Assembly: GCA_001179505.1 (NCBI GenBank)
Contig: CDMY01000315.1
Span: forward strand, 5,557 to 69,556
Direction: 5' to 3'
Source of the DNA: Vitrella brassicaformis
Lineage: Eukaryota > Sar > Vitrellaceae
DNA length: 64,000 bases
Positions within the stretch are counted from its first letter, which is position 1; every line of letters starts with the position of its first letter. A program made the position numbers and the translations under genes. The notes below the pieces were generated by a model. The model was not told where the DNA came from and did not search any database. It saw only the letters and a list, made by a program, of their open reading frames with translations. Positions 23,503 through 33,600 of the stretch are shown here, piece by piece.

Positions 23503-24066
23503 TGTGACACACACACACGGGGAACCACACGAGCACGCCATGGATCTGATGTGTGTGTGTGCAGTCCTGGAATTCGGGGTCGCCTCCTGTGGGGATCGGT
23601 GCTGGTCGGCGGCACCACCGTGGGGTTGAGGTGAGGGACAGAGAGAGAGAGAGAGATATGTGCGCACACACACGGGGAACCACACGAGCACACGATGGAT
23701 CTGGCGTGTGTGTGTGCAGTGGCGGGACGGGGTCTGCATTTAAGTTGACCCAAGAGGCGCTGATCAAAAGCGGTCAGAAGACGGCTGGTCAGAAGCTCGG
23801 CCCACTGCAGTCGCCAGGTGGGAGCAAAACAACCGCCAACCCTCACATCCATCCATCCATCCACTCACACCGTACCCTGTGTGTTCATGTGTATGTCTGC
23901 AGGGGTGGCGCGAGTGTGCGGCTTTGACTACAATGTCGACCTCTCGTGCAAGGTGAGCACAGATGATAGATGGCCCAGGTGGCATGCTGCCCTTGTGGAT
24001 TACATAACGTCCTCATGTCTCCGCTTGCCCTCAGATATCGCTGCCTTCATTTTATATTCGATGGGC
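23218..24066 (+). repeat. MIC60 5'-exon module, copy B
   Basis: This second copy has an ATGCGCATC block at 23218 with the same gtaggccacccgcccg donor, a (GACAGAGAGAGA)n tandem array (about 23419-23505), the 60-nt GIRGRLLWGSVLVGGTTVGL block at 23569-23628, and the GSAFKLTQEALIKSGQKTA block from 23720. It continues to short exon-like pieces ARVCGFDYNVDLSCK (about 23905-23951) and DIAAFILYSMG (about 24035-24069). Confidence 0.6.
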
Positions 24067-24079
24067 TGATGACAAGCCT

Positions 24080-25200
24080 TCAACCGCACTGATTTGTCCC
24101 GCCGCGTGCACATCGAAGGTGAGCTGTCAAACAGACTTATCAACTCGCGTGGGCCGCCCAGCAACTTGCCGACAAAGCAGGCTACACACTCACACAGAGC
24201 TCTGACACCCTGACTGCGGTGGCTCACTCTTTTGTGTGTGTGTGTGTGTGTGTGATGCGCATGTGCGTGGTTTCAAGGAGGTCAGTATGGCTGCATCACA
24301 TCACACACACACACAGACATCAACACACGGTCCATCTGTCTGTGTGTGTGCCGTCTGCTGCCTAGGCCGGGCACCTTCGTTGGCTTGGTGATGAACTACT
24401 TGTCCTTCCCCGGCTCGAGCACGCCGGACACCTGCGCCACGCGCTTCATGGGCTGGTCAGACACACACACACATGCGCACAGAGCCACACACACATGGAT
24501 GGTTGTGTGTGTCGTTCTCGTAGGAACCAGGTGTATCGTGTGCTGATGTGTGTGGTCGGGTCGGCACCTTCCTGCTGGTCGCCGCGGTCGCACTCATCCG
24601 CGTCGACGTACAGAGAGAGGGAGAGGCAGGCAGAGGTGAGCGGCCGGTACATACCTGTAGTCGATCCTCGCCGCACACCTGCATTGAGCTGCTCAGCCGC
24701 ACACACCACATGGATGGATGGATGGATGGTGAGGGCAGGGGCGGGAGGGTGAGAGGGCGGAAGGACGGACTGACTGACCGGTGGGGTGTTTTTCTTTCAA
24801 TGTGAATGTGCACACTACCCATGGCATGGCTGTGTGTCCCACACACCGACCCCCGGCCATCCATCGTGTCGCCCCATGTGCACTGCAGCACACCCATCAT
24901 CACATAACTGATTTCAGCATGTCAAGTACAGTATACACACAACACAAAATGGTCATTCATTCATGACGTGTCATGTATGTATGTATGTATGTACTTAATT
25001 TGTGTCCGTCTGCATGGTCAACAACGGTTCATCCCCGCTGCATGCGACACACCGCTCTCTGCGCAGAATTCATGCAACTACAATATCTGCGTCGCGTTCA
25101 CGAATGTCACTCGTGGTCACGCCACTCACAGTTGTCTCAAAGGACACTCGTGACTCTACGGACGCGTGTCTTTTGGGAGGGGGGAGGAGCAGTTCGTCCT
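24080..25200. other. No confident gene
   Basis: Low-complexity sequence with a few exon-like scraps on either strand (for example about 24360-24460 and 24590-24700). I could not join these into a plausible protein. Confidence 0.4.
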
Positions 25201-25207
25201 CAAGCAA

Positions 25208-25231
25208 AGCTCGCAAAAGAATGAGCTCGCA
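25208..25231 (-). promoter_or_regulatory. Two AGCTCGCA words upstream of MIC60
   Basis: AGCTCGCA at 25208-25215 and GAGCTCGCA at 25223-25231 lie 12-35 bp before the ATG at 25243. They are the reverse of the TGCGAGCT word found near other gene starts. Confidence 0.35.
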
Positions 25232-25242
25232 ATGCTTTCGCG

Positions 25243-27433
25243 ATGATGCGCATCCCACGTGCCTCAGTGATGCTGTTGGCCCGCGGCTGCGGGCCACAGC
25301 ACCATCCAACGGGTAGGCCACCCGCCCGTGACGCACACAGATCTGGTACAAGGCGATTGTGTCTTCCTGTCTATGCTCATCAGTTTCTCAGATGTTTTCC
25401 ACGGCGTGAGGACAGAGAGAGAGAGAGAGAGAGAGAGAGATGTGGACACACGGGGAAACACACGAGCACACGATAGGTCTGGTGTGTGTATGTGCAGTGC
25501 TCGCACGGGGTCTGCATCCAGGTTCTCGCAAGAGCCCCTGATAAAAACCGGTCAGAAGACGGCCTCCCCCCCTCCCCCTCCCCCGACCCCTCCCCCACCG
25601 CGTGTGCGTCCATGTGTGTGCGGTGTTTAGGCACGGTTGGCATCCGAAGTCGGCTAATGTGGGGCTCGGTTTTGCTTGGCGGCACCACCGTAGGGCTGTG
25701 GTGGGCCACGGATCGGATGGCCTTCCTCCGCAAGTACATCCAAGACGAGTGAGTATAAGTATAGGGGAGGGAGGGAGGGGAGGCACTTGACAAGTAAGTG
25801 TTTGATGTATGTGTTGATGGATGTGTTGACTGACTGACAGCTACCCTGGCGTGGCTGCCTTCATCGACAAGCCGGTGGAGAAGACGCTGTGGCCGTTTAT
25901 GCTGCCCGAACACGAAAGAGGTCTGTCTGGTGTGCGTCGGTGTGTCTGTCGTGCCTGTCAATGAACGAATCTGTGTGTGTGTGTGTGTCTGTGTGTGTAT
26001 GCAGTGCCGGAACCGGAACAGCTGCCTGGGTGGAGCGGCCCGCCGACGATGGTAACCCGGCGAGCTCAGCGACTTTGTTGACCTTGTCAATATATGTATT
26101 GGGGTGTGTGTGTGTGTGTGCGTGTGTTCCAGTCGATTGAAGAAGAAGAAGTCGAGGAAACACCGCCGGTAAGAAACACACGCAGGGGGCGCAGTTAGAC
26201 TCACGCCCACCCTCACTCTCTGTCTGTCTGTCTGTCTGTCTGTGTGTCAATCCACCAGCCCCCGCAGCAAGGCAATGTGGCCGCTGGTATCCCTCAAGAA
26301 GAAGCAGAAGAAGAAGAGCAGCCTGAGGAGGCTGAAGGGGAGGAGGCCGTGGAGGGTGGAGAGGAGGAGGCGGCGGAGGGACCGGTAGAAGGAGAGAAGA
26401 AGGAGCCGACGGAGGGAGAGGAAGGCGACAAGGACGACAAGGCAGAACTTCCGCCTGAGGAGGGCTTCGGCGCTGAAGAAGGCAAGGACTCGGTTGAGGA
26501 GATCACAGAAGAGAAGAAACTGCCTAAGGAGCCTAAGCAGGTCCGTTTACATGTCATATGTCATAGGCCCTCACACACACACACACACACACAAACAGAG
26601 AGAGAGGGAGAGAGGGAGAGAGGGGGTGTGTGTGTACTGATTGGTCAGTACACTGACGAGGAGTTGAAGGAGGAGATGGCCGAGGTGATTCGCATGTGCG
26701 ACGAAATGGACGAGGACACCAAGGCAAGAAAACCCACCACACACCCACACACCCACCACCAGACACGCCCCTGCACACACACACACGCGCCTGTCTGCCT
26801 GTCTGTCTGCAGATGATATTTGGCATCTCTGAGATCCCCGACCTGCTGGCCAAGTTCGAGGCTCTCCCGCCCGACCAGAAGTGGGGACTCGGCATGATCA
26901 CCGACGAAGAGCTGCGGGCCGCCACACAGAAGAACGTAAGTGTCCTGGGGTGTGCTGTGCACACACAGACACCCAGACAGACAGACAGACAGTCACCGAA
27001 AGAGAGAGACAAAGAGAGAGTTCTGTGGATGGATGGGTAATGGGTGCAGGTTGAGTCGCTGGAGGGCGGGATGGAACCAGCGAAGAAGGAGGTGAGCCCG
27101 CCCGATGCCGATGCCGATGCTGGGGCTGGTGCGGCTGGCGGTGCTGCTGACGATTTCGCGGGAGAGCCTCCTGCAGACGACGAGTTCAAGTGAGAGAGTG
27201 AGTTTGGAAGCTATGGACAGATGGACATGTGTGTGTGTGTGCACAGGGGGCCGGGCAAACCCATTAGCGCTCTCGTGCGAACCATCGGTACGCTTGCACC
27301 TTCGCCCGCGCATGTGTGTGTGTGTGTGTGTGTGCGTGCAGTGGTTGACGACCCCTACCGTGACATTGCCGTGGAGGACGCCATCGAGGCCGAGAAGAGA
27401 GCCCTGCAGGACAAGGACAGGTATCTTCATGGG

Positions 27434-27482
<49 letters not shown>

Positions 27483-29922
27483 ACGAACACGCAGAGAGAG
27501 AACGAACACGCGAAGGCACACCTCTCTGTCTCCCTCTCCCTCTGTGTGTGTGTATCTGATGTGTGTAGAGATGGCGTCTTCGACCGCCTCATCGAAGTGG
27601 AAACCGAGCTTGTGCAGCACCGGTGCACACACGCACACACACACACGCAGAGAGAGAGAGAGAGAGAGAGATCGACACCACCCGGCTCTGATATCTGTCT
27701 GTCATTCGTGTGTGCAGCAAGTTCGTGAACCTGAAGATCGCAGAGGAGGTCCAGGCCATGCAGGAGGCGATGGAGCTCAAGTACAACCGCCACTTCGAAA
27801 AGATCATCGGCCACGCGACGGAAGTGGTACGTGTGCCTCACTGCATACCCATCTCTCTGTGTTTGCGTGTGCGAGACGTCTCTCTCTCACTCTCTCTCCC
27901 CCTGTCTCTCTCTCTGTCCATGTGTGTGTGTGTGCGTGTGTGTGCAGGCGAAGGAAGAAACCCAGAAGGTCATCGAACGCGAGTGTATCCAGAAAATGAA
28001 CCGCATGGAGGTGCGTCCGTGTGTGTGTGTGGCACACTGCGAAAGACAGACACACGTGTCTGTGAGTGCATTCCTGACTGGGTCTGTCCATGGCATGTGT
28101 GTGCAGATCGAGGCGATCCGCGAGAGAGAGGAGGCCATCAAGCAGCTAGACCACCGGTGCGGTGCCCTCCCACTGACCCACTCAGCCACTCACCGGATCA
28201 CCTGCACACACACTCACCAAAACACACGTACTGCCTGTTGCTTCGTCCCGCAGCCACATGGAGCAAATGGAGGAGACGAAAGAACACTTCAGACAGGTCA
28301 GTCACACCATACCCAGACAGACAGACAGACAGACAGGTGCATTTCTGTCACTCTCTGTGTCTCTGTGTGTCCCTGTGTGTCCTATCGTATGCAGGAGTTC
28401 GAGAAGGAGAAGATGGCCAACGCCGCGAACATCTGCTGGGTGAGTGCGAGGGTGTGACGGTCTCTGTCCATGTCTCCGCGTATCGTTGTTTCATCTCTCT
28501 CTGTTTCCTTCTCTCTCTCTCGGTCGGTTCGGTCAGATGGACGGCCGCATGAAGACAATGGAAGAGGTAAGAACCCCTATCTGACTGTCTGTCTGTCTGT
28601 CTGCCACGCACAGAGAGGGAGGGAGGGAGGGAGGGAGAGAGACAAACTCATGTGTGTGTCGTCTTGTGTGTTGTGTGCAGGCGTTTGAGAAGGAGGCGGC
28701 CTCCAAGACTCGCGTCTGCAAGCTCAACAAGATCATCACAATCGTTACCACACTGCAAGAGGTACACACACACACACACACACGCACTCACTCACTGTGT
28801 ATCGATCGATCGATCCATCAGCGGCTGGCGTGTTACCGGCCCATCCGGAGGGACCTGGATCTGGTCATGGAAGTGGGAAGCGAAGACTCCGTCCTCAGCA
28901 GGTCAGCCGGCGCACACACACATCAACCGCCAGACAACACGACAACAACACAACACACACATGTGTGTGGTCTGTCTGTCTGTCTGGGTGTGTTGTGTGC
29001 AGTGTGTTCGCGGAGCTGCCGGCGTCGTGCGTGCAGATGTGCGAGGAAGGGGTGCCCACACTCTCCGACATGAGGGTCAGCCGGCCACCAAGCCGCACTG
29101 CTTGTTATGTATCCGTCCTGTGTGTGTGTGTGTGTGTAGATGACGTTTGAGAGTACTCTGCAGCGCGACTGCGTAAAGGCGGCCTTTGTGGGATCTCGAG
29201 TGGGGCTCCCCTGGCACTTCGCAGGTACGCACCTGCATGGCATGTGCTTTGTGTGCACCCAATCGACACAGACACAGACACACACACACACACACATGTG
29301 CTCTCTCTCTCTCTGTGTGCCTCTGTGCCTGTGTGTATATGTGACAGCCAACGTCTTCTCCACGTTCTACATGGTGCAGAAGCGGCCGAGAAGCCACTAC
29401 GACATCGACGTCGAGACCGAAGGCAAGTTGTGTCGCTGCACACACACACGCACAGAGAGAGAGAGAGAAAGAGAGAAAGAAGGAGAGACCACATTACACG
29501 CTGTGCGTGTCTGTGTGTGTGTGTGCCCTGCAGCCGGCGGTGGCGAGCTGCGCATGAACCTCGACAACCTCAGCTCGGCCGCCTACTGGATCCAGCAAGG
29601 TACACCAGACGCACACATGGCAGCGCGAGTGCATTCCCCCGTTTCCTTGATTGACTGATGGATTGATGCAGGGGACTTCGACCGCGCCATTCGCCACCTG
29701 GACCGCCTCTCGAACGACAAGGCCCGCGAGATGGCGCAGGAGTGGGCCGTGAAGGTCAGAGACGTCATCTGCCTGCACCGGGCGATGGAGGTACGCCGCA
29801 CCGACCCACTCACTCACACACGCACACACACACACACACACGTGTGCCTGCCTGCCTGCCCGCCATGTGTGCAGGTGCTGATATCACGTGTGGAGTGCCT
29901 GAATGCGAGTGTCCTGAACTGA
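25243..29922 (+). CDS. MIC60: MICOS complex subunit MIC60 (mitofilin)
   Basis: This is an inner-membrane protein of mitochondria that builds cristae junctions. A basic, amphipathic leader (MMRIPRASVMLLARG) at 25243 and a polyproline stretch precede one transmembrane segment, LMWGSVLLGGTTVGLWW (about 25650-25700). A very acidic Glu-rich exon (about 26260-26540) follows. Many short coiled-coil exons come next (IEAIREREEAIKQLDHR, AFEKEAASKTRVCKL). The C-terminal mitofilin signature includes FSTFYMVQKRP, LSSAAYWIQQ, GDFDRAIRHLDRLS and the end EVLISRVECLNASVLN, with stop at 29920-29922. Topology and the C-terminal domain fit MIC60. About 25 introns are present. The frame join between the leader exon and the next exon (from 25498) is not settled: the leader frame runs into a stop, while the alternative frame lacks a Met start. 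The 5' end is therefore tentative. Confidence 0.82.
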
Positions 29923-30535
29923 GCTACAGCTGCCTGACTTTGCTTTGCTTTGTGCTTGCTTTGCTTTGCTGGGGAGGGATTCGACGCGACGCGTGTTTTG
30001 GCGTGTTTGGGTACATAGTCAGTGTGAGTGGATGGATCGATTTGTCAGCCGAGAGTGAGAGCACAAGCACACACACACACACAGTGTTTAAACCCATCCA
30101 TCCATCATCTTTTTCGGTGTCTCGGCGGGTAGGGAGTTTGGATGCTGATGGTGCTGTAAAGGTCGGTGTGCGTGAGGGAGGGTGGGAGCGAGGGAGGGTG
30201 GGTGTGGACAATTGTGAGAGCACAGAGACGCACCATAGCTATTGGGCAAGACGAGCAATGTATGGGTAATGCAGACAGACACACGCCTCTGCTGGGGCAA
30301 ATCATGATGCTGGCGATCGCTTAATCGGTACTCTCTCTACCTCTGTGTGTCCGTGTCTGTGGCGTGCTTATTCCCTCTCTCGCTCCCAATACTCTCTCGA
30401 GGAGTATTCACGTCGGTCAGCCTGTACAGCTACCTACACGGACGTACACGCAGATCGCATGCAGCACATGAACGTCATAGCCACATCCACCGCAACAGCA
30501 ACCTGACAAACAATCATAGAAACACAAGCGCACCA

Positions 30536-30600
30536 CAGCAGCAGTTCAGGGTTTGACAGCAGCAGTTCAGGGTTTGTTTCGGCGTTAGGGCTCAGGGCTC
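30536..30600 (+). promoter_or_regulatory. Duplicated CAGTTCAGGGTTTG and telomere-like words upstream of the methyltransferase gene
   Basis: The 20-bp unit cagcagcagttcagggtttg occurs twice in tandem, followed by GTTAGGGCTCAGGGCTC. The block ends about 45 bp before the ATG at 30646. The stretch 29923-30535 holds no gene that I can see. Confidence 0.4.
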
Positions 30601-30645
30601 ACCGGAAGGGTGTTCCCTGCTCCTTGTCAGCCCTCCGCTGGCGGG

Positions 30646-33600
30646 ATGGATAGAAATGATACCGTCGAGGTACGAGAAAGATGCACCCATCGGGTGGATG
30701 GGCACGCCGCATCCATCCATCCGTCCATCCATATCCATCGCTTCCTGGATCTGACTGTGCCGCAGGAGATCTCAGAGCTGTACTATTGCGAGGCGCATGA
30801 TCGGTATCACTGCACCGTCCAATGGAGCTCGGTGTGCAGAAATACGAAAGAGCACTGCACTCGGCGGTTTGTGTGACTTGCACTGGTGTGGGTGGTGCCC
30901 GTCCATCTGCTGACGGATGCTTGCAGGGCAAGACTACGCCGCGAGTATCTGTCAAGGAGCTCATCTGTAGCTGCCCATCGCAGGATGTCAGGGCTCTGAT
31001 CAATGACGCCAAGAAGCGGGGGCTCCCGCTCATACCCCTGTCGGCACATGATGCCACATACAACATCAACGTAGGTGACACAATAAGGGAGGCGTCACAA
31101 ACTCCCATCGCTGCAGCAATGGATTGGGATCCATGTGTGTGTGTGTGGTGCAGCGTGTTCTCGATGTTGATGAGCGCCGCCAGAAGCTGAGGGTGCATTG
31201 GGTGGGGGACACGCCCACGTGGGAGCCCTTCTCATGCGTCGAGGAGTTCCACAGACTTTGGTGGGTGGATGGGTGGGTGGGTGGGTGGGTGGGCCGACAC
31301 ATGCACCCTCTGTGTCATCTGACGTGTACGTGTGTGTGGTGTGGTGTGGTGTGGTGTGGTGTCAGGGGTAGCATCAAAGAGATTTTGTCGCTCATGAGGG
31401 CCCCGGGCGACGGTCCCGAGGCACTGGACCAAGATGGCGACGGTCCCGAGGAGAGCGACCAGACCGGCCCCACGTGTGCAGCCGGCTTCGACAGATCCAT
31501 CCGCCACTCCAGGGACCAGTCGGACAATCCCTCCCTGCAGCAGCATACCAACATCAAGACCCTACTGGACCTCCCGTCGTTGCCGCAGCTGTGCCGCACC
31601 TGCTGCAGTGGACATCGTGCGGTGAGGGCAGGCCCCACTTGCGTCGTCTGCTTGAGCTCCTGCGAGAGGGGCGGCAAGCCACCTGTCAAGTGCTCTCAGG
31701 TAGCAAGGGACAAGGGGTGAGAAAGATGGACACAAATGACAACGGCCATTGTGGAGCTGTTTGTGTGGTGCAGGAGGGCTGCGTGAGGTACTGGCACCCG
31801 GAGTGCTACCAAGAGGTCGTCCCATCTTTCATGCACACCTCCTCGCGGCCGTTCTGCCCCTCCAGCATCCACGCCTTCCCCGAGCAGGACGCCCCCGCAG
31901 CACATGGCGCGAGCTCATCCGCAGCCGCAGCGTCAGCCTCGGCGGCCAGCGCCACCGCCGCCCCGCGCTCTGTCTGCACGTCGGGTGATGGTCTACCCGA
32001 CCACATGCGGCATCAGTATTGGGTTGTCGGCCCCATTGGACGGGACGGCTGCAAGATGGTCGTGGTGCGTCTACCAGAGGGTCTGACTGTGCGAGGGGTG
32101 GCCAAGGCTGGCGAGAAGGAGACGGCGACGGTCGACGTCGACCTGGTGTATGAGAGTGGCGTGATGTCGTCGCTGGTGAACCCCTCCTCGCCTCACCCCT
32201 TCCCTCCCCCGCCACAGCTCATCGACATGGAGACCGACAAGCGGCCCCGACCCTTGCTTGGCCACTCGCTCCCCAAGCCCATCAAGGTGTCCCCATCCCA
32301 GCTGCTCTTCCCTGTCGACATGCATCATTGCGCCTGTGGCAGCGTGCAGTCGCCCTGCTCCGCGCACATTCAGGCCCCTCATCCCGCCTCTTCGCCCTAT
32401 CCGCTTCGCGTCTACTGCAAGACCGTCATGATCCACCAAGAGGAGCAGGGCCAGACAACCGGGGGGGAGGGGGCGCCCCGCCGCTCAGTGCGGCTCGCAT
32501 CCTCCCCCATCGACAGCCCCGAGGGATTTCTGCCCCCACAGTGGCGCCACACGGGTGTCACAGGCCTGTCGGCGGATTTTCAGTGGTCTCCTCACAGTGA
32601 GGGCTTCACGGGCATCCCGCCCATCGTGTGCCCCTCAAAAGAGGCCATCGAGCTCCTCAACGGCGGGACGAGGGCGTGCGAGGGCAAGAGGATCGACACC
32701 GATGAGTCCGCCACCACTTTGGATATCTTCGGTGGCATGGGGAACGTGAGTGAGGCGATGCTGCGGGCGAAGAGGGAGTTCGGCTCTGGGGGCAAGCACA
32801 TAGCCATAGACAAGAAGACCGTCTGTGCGACAGTCATCAAGGTGGGCAAGGACACACCACGGAGGGAGGGAGGGAGGGAGGGAGGGATTTTTTGTGCATT
32901 GTACCGTCCTTTGCTCGATCAGGAGGATGTGAAGCGTGGTGGTGGTGGTGGTGATGGCGGTGGCGGTGGCGTGGAGGTGTGGGAGGACAATGCGTTGGAC
33001 ATGTTCCGCATCATGACTGACCTGGCCAGAGGCGGGCCGGCGCACGACGATCTCGCCAATTTGGATCGCGCGAAGCGGCTCCTGCCTTCTGTTGGCGTAG
33101 CCGACAGCACTGACGGCACAAGCAGCAGCAGCAGCAGCAGCAGCAGCGCGGCGGAGAGCGACAAGGCCATGGTGAGGGTGGCTGCCGCATGCCCTCCATG
33201 CCAGGTCAGCCAACAGAAACAGATAAATGGAGTCCGTATCTTCCTGTGTGTCAGTATTGATGGGTTGATGGGATGGATGTGTTAGGCCTTTACGAGTTTT
33301 GAGGAGATGCGCCGGGACGCGCCTGTTCACCATCCGCAGCTGCGTGTGCTCTTCATCGAGACCGTGCAGGCCATGATCATGATCGGAGCGCCGGTCGCTG
33401 TCATCGGTGGGCAAGTACAGTCAGCCAGCCAACAGCATGACGCACGGGGGCTTAGGAACGTTCGGTTGGTTGGCGGATGCTGTGTGGGCCAGAGAATGTC
33501 ATGGGCCTGGCTGAGTCCCCAAGGAACCGCCCTCTCTTCGAGCAGTGCATCGCCGATATCCTATCCGCTGGCGTAAGCATAGCATCGAAGATGTGCACAC

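Noticed and set aside
24360-24710. Possible small minus-strand gene ending PMKRVAQVSGVLEPGKDK
   Set aside because: The upstream exon candidates do not join in phase and no start was found. It was left as unassigned sequence.
31474-33285. A continuous 603-codon frame in the methyltransferase gene taken as one exon
   Set aside because: Two internal GT-AG introns (about 31700-31772 and 32842-32921) are needed to give the PHD finger and a clean join after motif II, although the frame stays open.
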